NCBI GenBank assembly: GCA_910592005.1
Contig: CAJVPP010000551.1
Span: 1-30,026 of the forward strand
Source of the DNA: Funneliformis mosseae
Taxonomy: Eukaryota; Glomeromycota; Glomeromycetes; Glomerales; Glomeraceae
Direction of reading: 5' to 3'
DNA: 30,026 bases
In this document: one piece after another, positions 1 to 10,361 of the stretch
Numbering within the stretch: position 1 is the stretch's first letter
How the letters are laid out: the number at the start of each line of letters is the position of its first letter
The notes under the pieces: generated by a model
What the model saw: only the letters and a program-made list of their open reading frames with translations
What the model was told of the DNA's origin: nothing
Database searches by the model: none
Translations under genes and position numbers: made by a program

Positions 1-181
1 AATCATTGCAGTTAATTCTTTAGTATTTACCATTTTTTTTAGATTTTCAGAGAAGAAAAATTTATTAAAAAAAAAAATAAATTGTTATTCTTTTTATTTT
101 TATAATATAAATAAACACTTAAGTGTTATGTAAACGCAATTTATTATTGCGATCATATAACTTTACTAGCATTAATTCACA

Positions 182-1079
182 TTATGGTGGATGTGCAGAT
201 ATTTTTGTCCACCCTCTGTATTTGATATCATCACTAACTTCAGTAGGTATGAAATGTATAGATTGCTTGTCAGATAGGCTTTGTTGAAGTATAGCAGTCA
301 TCCCATTTTCATATTCTGCTATAATCTCATTATGTGATAGAATATAGGCTAAAGGCTCAGCGCCATCATAGTGAGCAAGAGTTCTGCAATCAGTTTATTC
401 AAAAATAGTTGAGGTATACATGTTGACAGTAGGTAAAGTTATTATTTCACAATATATTTCAGAAATATTTAATTATTTTTTTTTCAATAGATGTAATAAA
501 GAAGTGGTAGCAAACTTAATCAACAAATCGTAAATGAAAGAAAAGTAGATATGCATCAAAATATGGAACCTTCTTCGTAATTATTATAAAAATTTTTGAA
601 GAAAGCTCCATCTTTCTAGATATGTATACAGGTATGGTATAAATAGGCTAACCATGATAATACAAATTGCATTACCAATACTCTAACCAACTGACTATAA
701 ATATATCACCAATTCTAGGACGTGAAATCGTCATATATATATTAGCAACAAATAGGCATCAGCTTCGATCTTTCAAATTATATACCTCAAAACCACTTTA
801 TCCCAGTAATCAAATGAGTCAGACATGATCCTTTGAAAGTTATGCAAATTGAACTTTTTTACATGTAATACTCATATGAATATTATCATGCCCGATATTT
901 ACTCTATATTCGATTAAGATGAAATATGATAAAAACACTTATGGAATATGAATATACTTTATAAGATGAATAAGATAAATATTATACTTACTCATTTTGT
1001 AATAATAGTCTAATAACATCTCGTAAAATTATGTATTGAATCACGTGATAAAAATCTGTTAACATTGTTAACAGGTTTT
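182..1079 (-). CDS. 3' part of an unrecognised spliced gene (three exons seen)
   Basis: Three minus-strand exons join with matching phases: 992-1079, 786-830 and 182-383. The introns are 831-991 (GTAAGT...AAAG) and 384-785 (GTATAT...GCAG). The joined reading frame gives about 110 residues ending at TAA 182-184. It includes the stretches LLTMLTDFYHVIQYIILRDV, MSDSFDYWDKVVL, AHYDGAEPLAYILSHNEII and KYRGWTKISAHPP, whose composition is unlike the surrounding A/T-rich noise. The split codons GA|G and AG|A are restored exactly at both junctions, which supports the model. I do not recognise the family and assign no function. The 5' exons were not found: upstream of 1079 there is a possible acceptor (TTTTCAG), then a MITE and tandem repeats. 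The piece may be the end of a live gene or a truncated remnant. The long second intron carries a tRNA-like relic. Confidence 0.5.
640..705 (-). repeat. Degenerate tRNA-like (possible SINE) relic
   Basis: Read on the minus strand, 687-697 is TAGTCAGTTGG followed by TTAGAGTATTGGTAATGC. This matches a polymerase III A box and tRNA D-arm. A decayed B-box-like TGGTTAGCC lies further on. No full cloverleaf can be folded by eye, so this is more likely a tRNA-derived SINE remnant or a dead tRNA than a working gene. It lies in the second intron of the unrecognised minus-strand gene. Confidence 0.3.
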
Positions 1080-1123
1080 CTGAAAATTTGAACTTCAGGA
1101 TGTGAAAATGGCATACTTATACT

Positions 1124-1267
1124 CAGGGTTGGGAAATTTGTATATACTAAACAAATTTTGACTTTATACTTGTACTGTACTGTACTAAATTTTATATTAA
1201 TTATTATATGTACTAATTGTACTAAACTGTACTAAGCTGTACTAACTGTACTAATTTCCCAACCCTG
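1124..1267. mobile_element. 144-bp hAT MITE with exact 8-bp TSD
   Basis: The element starts and ends with the 15-bp inverted repeat CAGGGTTGGGAAATT. It is bounded by perfect 8-bp copies of CTTATACT at 1116-1123 and 1268-1275. A CAGGG-type terminus with an 8-bp duplication is the signature of hAT transposition. The interior is non-coding and made of repeated GTACTAA/TGTACT motifs spaced about 11 bp apart, like the subterminal binding sites of hAT transposases. It lies 44 bp upstream of the first recognised exon of the minus-strand gene. Confidence 0.85.
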
Positions 1268-1632
1268 CTTATACTGGTGTAATAGTTGGGTCACCTTTTT
1301 TTACATGATTTCAGCATCTAGAAAGGTAACCAAATAGGCGTAAAGGGAAAGCACTCTAAAATAAAATCTAGCATCCAATTAGGCGCAGAAGACCAGCATT
1401 CTCAACATAAAATCAGATATCTAAATAGCTACAGAAAGCCAGTATCAACAATATAGAATTTATCATCTAAACAAATTAGAAACAAGAAGAAAGCAGACAC
1501 CATTAGATTATAATATTACCATTAATTAAAGCATTCCTAGCCACTATTAGACTATAAAATCACTACGATAATATATAGGAAATAATTGAAACAATGTTAT
1601 AAATGCAAAGAAGTTACCCATAAGTAAATTAT

Positions 1633-1839
1633 GAAATTACTATCAGATTATGAATAGTAGATTATGAAATTACCACCAGATTATGTAATTAGATTATGAA
1701 GTTATCAGCAGACTATGAAGTTACCATTATATTATGAAGATACCAGCAGACTATGAAGTTACCATTATATTATGAAGATACCGATAGACTATGAAGTTAC
1801 CATTATATTATAAAGATACTAGCAGACTATGAAGTTACC
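1633..1839. repeat. 19-bp tandem repeat array
   Basis: About eleven units of consensus GAAGTTACCAnnAnAnTAT run head to tail, for example at 1698, 1717, 1736, 1755, 1774, 1793 and 1812. Two earlier units are shortened to 13-14 bp. From 1717 on, units alternate between GAAGTTACCATTATATTAT and GAAGATACCAGCAGACTAT types, giving a 38-bp higher-order period. Upstream, 1320-1500 shows a weaker, older repeat of about 45 bp. Confidence 0.85.
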
Positions 1840-1860
1840 TTCATAACCTAATCTAAGTCA

Positions 1861-1900
1861 CCAGTAACTTCATGATATAATTATATCATGAAGTTGCTGG
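1861..1900. repeat. 40-bp near-perfect palindrome
   Basis: The left arm CCAGTAACTTCATGATATAA is followed directly by its inverse, with one mismatch (T against G) in 20 bp and no spacer. The right arm contains ATGAAGTTGCTGG, which resembles a unit of the adjacent 19-bp array, so the palindrome looks like two array units joined head to head. It could form a cruciform. Confidence 0.85.
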
Positions 1901-2851
1901 CAATTTATATATATATATAAAAATTTCAAAAATGTGGTTTAAAAAATTTTTTTATTATTTCTGTTGAAATTTTAAATCCTTTAAAATATTTATTTGCATA
2001 TAAAGTTATCAACTATAATAATATATAATTTGTATAGTATTATAACTATTCTTTACTATGTATAAAAGATAATGTATATTAGAAATATTATTTTTAAAAT
2101 TTTAATGAAACTACTCAAGAAAATAATAATGATTATTTTATTTACTTGAAAATTACTTATTGTTTTTTTCTTATATTTCAATTTCTCTTCTATTCAAAAA
2201 TTTAACCATCATTTTTCTCTTATACTAATTGTACTTTTTTATTTGAATACATAATATCTATATATTTTTTTATAAATGTTTTTATTAGAAAATATTTTTC
2301 AAACTTTTGATACACAAGTTTAAGATACAATTTGCATGATATAATTAGATAATATTTATTATAACCAGAAAGTTAATCATTAAAATATTCTAATATATAT
2401 AATAGATTAAGAAAATATTTATTTTATCTTTATATAATAAGAAAAAGGAATTTATTACTTAGTGATAACAGTTTAAAAGATATTAAAAGTTTATGATAGT
2501 TTATAATAACTCCTATTCTCATATTTGTATAAATCAAATTAGTATTTACAAATTTGTAAATAATGATCAACCTAATCTCATATTCCTTCTTCAATATTTA
2601 AAAATATAGTATTATTGTATCTTGTAATATATATAACTACAATTGGTCAATTATTAATATAATTATATTTTAAAGCTTACAAAAATATTTATTAGCATTT
2701 TTAAAATTTTTTCATCTAAATTTTATATCAATAATAAATATTTGTCTATTTATGTTATTAATATACTTTTCATAATTAAAAGCATCTAATATAATACCTA
2801 TTAATTTATCAGATAATAATATTATACTTCTTTTTATAAGATTATATGTAG
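1901..2851. other. AT-rich intergenic DNA
   Basis: Near-pure A/T sequence up to the hAT target duplication. No coding frame, repeat array or RNA gene was recognised. Confidence 0.6.
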
Positions 2852-3379
2852 ATTGTTATTAAAGATGAGGACGACTTTATCAGTTCTGTTCTAATTTTAT
2901 GAGTCAAAGTAAGTTAAATCGATTGAACAGCTCTAGATAACTAGTTCTGAGTGGCACTCAGAATTGAAATGACTGAGTTGACTCTGATAAATTTAAACTA
3001 ATTTAAATAAATTAAAATAAATTAACAATATAAAATTTAAAATTTAAAATTATATAAAATATATCAAGATCATTATTCAAATTATTGTTTAAGTAATTAA
3101 TTAATATAAGATTAGTACAATTTTAATTATAGAATTGAATAAAGCATATTTAATTCAGGCTATTAATTATATCGCATTAGTGAAAATGTCATATTCTACA
3201 AAAAATAATGTATATTAGAAATGCTTGTGTTAATATAAAAATTTTTTATTTTAATATAATTGCCAAAAATTTTTATTTATTTATTATTATTATATTTCAT
3301 TATAACTGCTTTACTAATTTACTAAATTTTTATCCATCTAACTCTTCACACACAAACAAGCTCTTGATATTTCTGGTAG

Positions 3380-5381
3380 TAAATGATTTTGATTTTTTGT
3401 AATCACATTTACTGCAATTGAAAATACTTGCTCTGACATGATACTTGTAGCTTATATTATTAGATAATCTCGAGCCATATTACTCAAAACTGAAAATTCA
3501 TTTAAATAAACTTATCACTATAAGAGAGTTTCAGTTTTTTCATCAATTGGTAATTCAAGATAATGATTTAATTCTGTTTCTGTCTCTAATACTGGAGTAG
3601 AAATTTCATTTATAGGTGTTATATTTTGTCAAAATCATGTAAAATATTGACAATTCTTTTTAACAGAGGTAAATGGAACTAAATTTATAGATGAGTAAGA
3701 TTGTTCTTTATAGAGTTCAAATATAGATTGAATTTGAGTATGAGCACTTGGTTTTGATTCTTCTGAAAAAACAGAAAATTTACTTCAGGTATCTAAAATT
3801 GCTAAGATTGTTGAAGAATTATTCATAATTAATCAATATTTTTTAATTTTACTAGATATTAAAGCTGCTACTTCACATGCTATAAAATTATTTTTATTTG
3901 CATATTTTTCTAGATGTGTCTGAATTCCTGTAAATATAAGATGAGTATCATCCATTATTAGATAAGATAATGCTGATAAATGTCTAGTAGCCCTTTCTAA
4001 AGGTTCAAGAAGTAACAACATATCCTATTAAAAAATAATTCATTAGAATAAAAATCTATAAATATAAAAGAATATTATTTTTTTTAGTTTAATTTACCTT
4101 AATTAAATTCCAATTATCATTATTAGAATAAAGATTATTAATAGAAGGATTATCAGCTACAAGTAATATTAAAACTGGTTCAAGTTCTTTAAATCTGTTT
4201 AACATATAATATGTTGAGTTCCAATGCATATTCACATCCAAAATTGGTTTAAGATATTTAATTTTTTTTAAACTACAAAAATCACGAAGTGAATCACAAA
4301 GACATGTAGAATTTTTAATATTACACATTATTTGATATACTTTTATAATAGAATTATTGACTATTTTTAATCCTTTTTTCACTCCTAAATTTAATACATG
4401 TACTGCACAATGATAATGTGAGAAATTCATTGAAGAAAATTTATTATCAAAAGCTGAGAAAATTTCTTTTTCACAAACTATCATTGCAGAATTATTGTCA
4501 GTTGTAAGTGTAATAATTTTTCTAGAAATATTGAATTCTTCTAAGATGCACATAATTTCTTATGCAATATTCACTCCAGAATATTTAATGGTAAATGGAA
4601 TTATATCAAATAAAATATTATAAAGATTCCAATTAAAGTCAACATAGTAAATTGTAAGTCCTAAAAAGTTTTCTGATTTATTGTAGAAGTCCAAATATTA
4701 GCTGTTAATGAGAATTTTCCTGCAATTTGATGAAGTTTGTTGGTAATATTATTTTTTTGCATAGTAAAAGTATTAATTATCAAACTTATTTAAACAAAAG
4801 AAAGTTAGATGATATTATAATATAATAAAAAATTATGAAATTAATTTTACATTTTGCTTTATATTGATCAGGAATAATATAACACGAACAAAAAATTTAA
4901 TAAAACTTTTAAAAGAAGTATTGTTAATAACAGTAAAAGACTAAAGATCACGTATAAGCTATTGAATAAGATATTTATCATATTTATTTTGTTCTTGCCT
5001 ATTATAAGAAGTTGTAATATTATTTTTAATTTTTTGTATTTTTGTAGGTGCTTGAAATTGATGTGTTTGAAGATGTTTTCGTAAAGAAGATACACTTGTT
5101 GATATTTGATATTTTTTTGAACATATTTTACAAACATTATAACCAAATACATCAGCTGGATTCTTATTAAAATACAACCACATACTACTACTTTCTAATG
5201 AAATGTTTATCTCTGAATCTGAAGCTTGACTAGTCTCTGAAATATTACTAGTCGATTTATCAGGATTAATTTCGTCAAAGTTAATTATCCACTCATCTTC
5301 ATTATCCTCAAGTTGGTTAGGATTGAATTTATCACTACTTAATGTCCTTTTAGAAGAGGCTTCTTCTTTTTATTCTTCCAT
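3380..5381 (-). pseudogene. hAT transposase pseudogene (BED finger, RNase H-like core, hATC)
   Basis: The frame starts at ATG 5381 and is stopped at codon 4. An acidic leader follows, then a BED zinc finger near 5040-5180 (WLYF, CKIC, and the H-x3-H of LRKHLQTH). Next come relics of YDKYLIQ-LIRDL-SFTV with two in-frame stops, then a SLTANIWTST block near 4700. The open segment 4089-4553 carries ITLTTDNNSAM, HCAVHVLNLG and MHWNSTYYML, all hAT core motifs. The usual RW of the last motif is HW here. A 73-nt intron at 4025-4097 (GTAAAT...ATAG) separates this from the segment ending in KIKKY near 3833, keeping phase. The hATC dimerisation motif (MARDYLII, ATSIMSEQVFS) is at about 3400-3475. Several stops and at least one frameshift mean it cannot make an active enzyme. 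Plus-strand frames here are antisense artefacts. Confidence 0.88.
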
Positions 5382-5683
5382 TTTAACAAAAAGAAGCGTG
5401 AGAATTATTTAGATTTTTTTTGATGATTATCATTTTTAAAAAAAAATTGACATTACAAAATTATTATTTTAGCAATTGTCATTACAAAATTACTATTTTA
5501 AAAATAGCTGATACAAATATTATTGTTACAAAAATTGGTGCTACAAAATTACAGTTACAAAATTACCATTATTAATTAAAATTACTATGCCACAAAAATT
5601 ACAAGTCGTAAATTTATTTTTTTATTTTTATCTTATTTATTTTTATTTTAAAATAATTAAATACTAATATTATAAATTTAAAT

Positions 5684-5709
5684 AGAACTGACTCAAAAGA
5701 GTCAGTTCT
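5684..5709. repeat. Perfect hairpin in hAT subterminal region
   Basis: AGAACTGACTC, four A residues, then the exact inverse (11-bp arms). The same AGAACTGAC/GAGTCAGT words recur up to 5800, as expected for transposase binding sites near an hAT end. Confidence 0.8.
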
Positions 5710-5828
5710 CTTAAAACTGATTGTTCTACTTTAACTTCTCAGTTCAATTTAAGAGCAGAACTGACATTTAGTTTTAGAACTGACTTTGAGTCACTCCATT
5801 TAGAACTTTTTCCATTCCTAATTGTTAT

Positions 5829-6686
5829 GATGCATGCATTTATATGATAAGGTAATCTAAATTAAATTTTTTAAAAATTAATGAATATTTGTAAAAAAAT
5901 TAAGGATTTCATCTAGTTCACTATCAGTTAACAAATATTAAATTAGTTTACTACTTCTTTATAATATATAAATTTATGATATGATTCATCTTTTGTAATT
6001 GATATTAGATCTATCATGTGCATCTCATATGATATATCTAAAAAATACTCTAAACAAATAAAAATCTGTATTTAGTCAGAATATAAAGACTCATTTATAT
6101 TGCTAGAATTAATTAATAGATAAATAGATAATATCAACTTATGCTTAAATTATGTTAGAAAATTATAATCTGAAATAGATACAAGTTTGTTTGATATCTG
6201 TATACTTTTAAAAATTCTTTTAATTGCAATAATACCTAAAGAATCTAATAATAATATATTAAAAACAAATAATTAGAAAAAAAATAATTGATTTAACCTT
6301 ATCATCTTATAAAATTAGAATGACATTTTATGAAAAGGTTAAGATAAATAATTTATATTTTTTACTGATGTTAAAACAATAATGTTTATTTACTTATTTA
6401 CTCATTTTGTTTCTTCTAATAGCTACTAGTCATATTTATATAGGATGATGATATTGATTAACTTTCATTATTTCTAAATGATAAGGTTAAATATAATTTT
6501 TCATTATAGACTTTAATATATAAATATAATAATCTTCTTCCATTTTTTTGCAAAAATGTTTAATTATACATACTTTAATTACTTCTTTGCATTATTTGTG
6601 ATCTGTAACATTAAACTCAATGCTGTTATGTATATTTTTAAAAGGTTAAAATTATTATTAAATATGACAGATGACTTAAAGCATCA
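5829..6686. other. AT-rich intergenic DNA
   Basis: A/T-rich spacer between the hAT element and the first ~157-bp MITE. No gene or structured repeat was recognised. Confidence 0.55.
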
Positions 6687-6688
6687 TA

Positions 6689-6845
6689 TGGGGTCTTTGC
6701 AATAGAAAGGGAGGAAACTCCAAAAAAATTAAAATTTTAGTTTATAAGCCAAAAATGTTCTAAATACTATAATTTGTTCAGATTTATTATTAACTCATTT
6801 TTTATTTTTTTTTGAGTTTCCTCCCTTTCTATTGCAAAGGCCTCA
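6689..6845. mobile_element. 157-bp MITE, TGRGG end, TA duplication (copy 1)
   Basis: The terminal inverted repeats of about 32 bp differ at two positions. The left end reads TGGGGTCTTTGCAATAG and the right end, inverted, TGAGGCCTTTGCAATAG. Both continue AAAGGGAGGAAACTC. Flanking TA is duplicated at 6687-6688 and 6846-6847. The interior is non-coding and A/T-rich. Size, TA target and general end structure match copies at 8240 and 20238, suggesting a Tc1/mariner-type non-autonomous family. Confidence 0.82.
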
Positions 6846-6847
6846 TA

Positions 6848-8021
6848 TATTTCTATATATTTCTCTTATCTAATTTTTGTCACTCCTTTTGAACTCAATT
6901 TTAAGTTGCTGCATTATCTTTTAGCCATTTATTTTTACTTTTTTTTAATGTTATAGCCTCTTTAAATTTTTTAATTTTTGATAAAAATTGTATATAAAAT
7001 GCTGATGATATAGTTATTATATTTATACAATTCAATTTTTACTTAATTAATAATAACATCTGATTTTTTTGAGCTATTACATTAATTGAGAATTGAGTAT
7101 TATTAAGAATATTAAAAGAATTAGATGATATTAAAGGTGATATTAAAAATTCAACTATAATCTTTTTTTGTAAAAAAAAAATTGAAAGAAGAAAGTTAAA
7201 TAAGAATTTTTAATAGTTTAAAAATAAGACTATAAATATCATCTTATTTTTATTTTAGATTTCTTACTAATTATTTTTGTACTTATTTCTAAAGCTTTTT
7301 TTTGTTTAGTATAGTATTTTGATTTTTTACCATTTCAGAAAATATGAAGCAATCACATATTATTCATAAAGAATTTATGACTTTGAAATAAGAAAATTCT
7401 TAGAAAACTTTTATTCTTAAAAATAAATTTATTTCATTATAAGAAAAATAGAAAAATAAATATAGTTAAAATAAAATAAACAAAATTTTTTTTTTTTTGT
7501 AAAATTCAAAGTTCATAATTTTGAAAAAATACAGTATAGTTTTTTAAAAAAAAATGAACAGAAATTAAAAAATTAAAATAATAATTGAAATTTTTAACTA
7601 AAAAAAATTTGTTTATTAATAAAATTGACTTTAAAGCTAAATTTTAAAATTATTTAACTAAAGGTTATTTTAATAATATAATAAAAGAAATATTATATTT
7701 ATTACTACAGATTTTAACATTTTATTTATTTAACTGCCTAATTAGTTGAAGTTACATTATAACAATTATATTTAAATCTAGAATATTTAAGTAATTTTAT
7801 AATAATTATCATGAATATTTATATATTAATGCTAAAATTTTAGAATAATATTTCTTAATAAAAGTCTGAAATTTTTAAGATATATATTATTTATAAGTAT
7901 ATATAAAATGTTTAAAATAAAAATTTATATAATATCATCATACAATTAATCTCTCATACAATATGTCTAAAATATAATTTGTGTAATATCATCATGTAAT
8001 GACCCTCTTCCTCTAATATGA
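6848..8021. other. AT-rich intergenic DNA
   Basis: No gene was recognised. The only structure is a weak direct repeat of about 25 bp near 7930 and 7990 (TAATATCATCAT followed by TAAT and CTC). Confidence 0.5.
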
Positions 8022-8468
8022 AATGATGATTTTTTAATTGAATAATAATATATTATTTAAGAAAAATAATAATATATAATCTTAATTAAACAATAATACA
8101 TTATTTTAATTGAATGATAATATATAATTTTAATTAAATAATAATGAATTGTTCAATTAAAATAATAATAAATCATTCTTTTTAAACAATAGGAATTGTT
8201 CTCTTAAATAATAATAAATCATTTAATTGAACAATAATATAGGAGGCGGTCAATAGAAAAGGAAAAAATTCACTTTTTAGTCAAAAATTTTTTTATTGAT
8301 TCACTTTGCCAATCATGGTCATGTGAATAAAACTAGCTTAATAACTAAAATTACTTAAAATTTGTAGATTTTTTCCTTTTTTATTGACTGTCTCCCATAT
8401 ATCATTTTAATTAAATAATAATATATCATTTTAATTGAATAATAATAAATTATTTAATGAGAATAATT
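8022..8468. repeat. 24-bp minisatellite, split by a MITE
   Basis: Units of about 24 bp with consensus TAATATATCATTTTAATTGA plus AATAA run across the region, roughly eleven copies varying from 22 to 27 bp. The array is interrupted at 8240-8397 by a ~157-bp family MITE. Removing the MITE and one TA restores an exact 24-bp unit, so the array predates the insertion. Confidence 0.75.
8240..8397. mobile_element. 158-bp MITE, TRGGAG end, TA duplication (copy 2)
   Basis: The left end TAGGAGGCGGTCAATAG and the inverted right end TGGGAGACAGTCAATAA both continue AAAAGGAAAAAAT, giving terminal repeats of about 34 bp. TA is duplicated at 8238-8239 and 8398-8399. The insertion lies within a unit of a 24-bp minisatellite whose intact neighbours show the empty site, which fixes both borders. 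Confidence 0.85.
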
Positions 8469-8698
8469 TATATTTGAATCTGAAATTAACCAATTTAATC
8501 TGAATCTAAATTTGAATCTGACAAATTTAATTAGATCTAAATTTGATTTATAAGATTCAGATTGAATTCAAATTGATTCAAATTTATATAAAATACTAAT
8601 TTTAGCTGATTTTTAATATATGTCAATTGGATATTAATTGATTATAAATAAAATAGATTAAATTTTAGCTGATTTTTGATAAATATTAATTAATTATA

Positions 8699-8885
8699 AG
8701 TAAGTTTACTTATTTAAATTTATTTTAAATTTAGTAAAATATCTAAACTTTAATTTTGCTAAGATTTTAATATAATTTTGCATTTATATAAGCTTTAATA
8801 TAATTTTATTTTTTTTAGATTTTTATAAATTTTTTAATATAATTTTATTTTTTTATTTAAATAATTTGTAAAACCTTTAAGTTTT
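8699..8885 (-). repeat. Dispersed AT-rich repeat Y, inverted copy
   Basis: The reverse complement aligns by eye with 19761-19975 over most of its length: an AGGTTTTA start, several AAAATTATATTAAA blocks, then TTAGCAAAATTAAAGTTTA and AATAAGTAA at the end. The copies are diverged with small indels. No coding frame or termini are visible. Confidence 0.6.
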
Positions 8886-9175
8886 ATTTAGTAATCTTAA
8901 CTATAAATATAATAATCAGCAATAAATAAGATAGATTAAATTTAACTGAATTCTTAATATATATCAATCAGTTAAATCAATTTATAAATCAGTTCAAGAT
9001 ATTTTATTATTAAGAATTAACTGATTTAAGACTTTCAATACCAGAATGTTCTTTGATTAAGATAAAATTAGATTAAGAATTAATAATCAACTTGATAAAT
9101 TGCCTATAAAATATATAGAAAAACATTGATCTTTTTTTAGAATTTTATTTATTAAAATTAAATAAACTATATCTC

Positions 9176-9317
9176 AGCAACTAGTGATCCAATATTAATA
9201 ATTATAACTCATTTACTTTATTTTTATAAAAAAAATCAAATAGTAACTATTTATCTCAAATGGATTAATATTAATAAAGATATTAAATTTTAAATTTTTT
9301 GGGTTAACTATTTTATC
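9176..9317 (-). repeat. Dispersed ~140-bp repeat Z, inverted copy
   Basis: The sequence from ACTAGTGATCC through AAATAGTAACTATTTATCTC to TTGGGTTAAC is an imperfect inverted copy of 9909-10046. A third, weaker copy in the same orientation as 9909-10046 lies at about 10131-10235. The core word AATAGTAACTATTT is itself near-palindromic. Confidence 0.65.
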
Positions 9318-9620
9318 AAATCCAAAATAAATAATCTTAGCTATAAATTAAATTTTAATAAAATTATAAAAAATTAATAAAATTTTATTATAAAATATTT
9401 TTTGTAAATATAAAATAAATATTATAATATAATATATATAATATATAAAATATTAATTAATTTAAAAAAATATATTTTTTTAAAATTTATAAGTATAATT
9501 AATTAAATTATTTATAGTTTATAGAATATTATCATCTTATTTATATTTTAAAATTTAAATTTAAATTAGAAAAATTTATTAGTATATTATTTTATATTTT
9601 ATTGATTAGTTTATTAGTAT

Positions 9621-10353
9621 TAAAACTTTAAATTTGACCTAATAGGTTAGATGATCTGACAGGTTAACCTATTTATTCCTGTATTACTACTAAAAATTTT
9701 ACTCTTATGTAATATTTGGTTGTTATTACAGTATTAACAAATTAACTATGTGATAAATAAAAGGTGACAAATATAATTTTGTATTATGAAAAAATTCTAA
9801 GTTTACAGAATACTTATAAAAATAGAAAACACAAAAAATGTGATATGGAATAATAAATATTTCTATGATCACGTGAAGGTAGAATTTTTAGTGATAATAC
9901 TGAAAAAATGGTTAACCAAAAAAATTCAAAATTTAATATTTTTATTAATATTAATTCATTTAAGATAAATAGTTACTATTTGATTCTTTTTATAAAAATG
10001 AAGTAAATTAGCTATAATTTATTAATTTTAGATTACTAGTTACCAAAATGTAACTTGTTTAATTTACTATATAAAATTTTAAAATACATATTATAAATTA
10101 ATATATAAATACAAAATATTACATATCTTTATCAATATTAATCTGTTTGAAATAAAATAACTACCATTCAATTTGTTATATTAAGATAATTTAATAAGCT
10201 ATATTATATCATTTATCGATTACTATATATCAAAATATCTCAAAAAAACTATTTTATCAATTTTCTTGATATGATCTGTAACCTAATCCAATCTGATACT
10301 TCAGGTTAAATTAAATCAATTATCTAATCTGTTCTGATCCATTCAGAACTCTA
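9621..10353. mobile_element. 733-bp non-autonomous hAT element, TAGAGTT family (copy 1)
   Basis: It is bounded by exact 8-bp duplications ATTAGTAT at 9613-9620 and 10354-10361. The right end, read inward, is TAGAGTTCTGAATGGATC. The left end TAAAACTTTAAATTTGACC is a decayed form of the same terminus, and both continue to a shared GTTAGAT/ATTAGAT word. No coding capacity remains. The repeat Z copy at 9909-10046 is internal. The right end matches the ends of elements at 21583 and 26706. Confidence 0.72.
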
Positions 10354-10361
10354 ATTAGTAT

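Larger units (their letters stand above)
2860..5820 (-). mobile_element. Full-length hAT (Ac-like) DNA transposon, decayed
   Basis: The element is 2961 bp and is bounded by identical 8-bp duplications ATTGTTAT at 2852-2859 and 5821-5828. Its ends are TAAAGATGAGG on the left and, read inward from the right, TAGGAATGGAAA. Both are variants of the TAGGGATG end known from Ac-type hAT elements. Subterminal DNA on both sides is packed with AGTTCTG and GACTCA motifs, including a perfect hairpin at 5684-5709 and one at 2945-2963. The interior holds a transposase pseudogene on the minus strand. The duplication, the ends and the coding content all agree on these borders. Confidence 0.9.

Noticed and set aside
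1..33. Minus-strand ATG opening MVNTKELTAMI and running off the left edge.
   Set aside because: Eleven codons without domain or context are not enough to call a gene start.
3208..3402. Plus-strand 64-codon open frame.
   Set aside because: It lies partly over the hATC end of the transposase on the other strand and has AT-biased Phe/Ile/Tyr composition.
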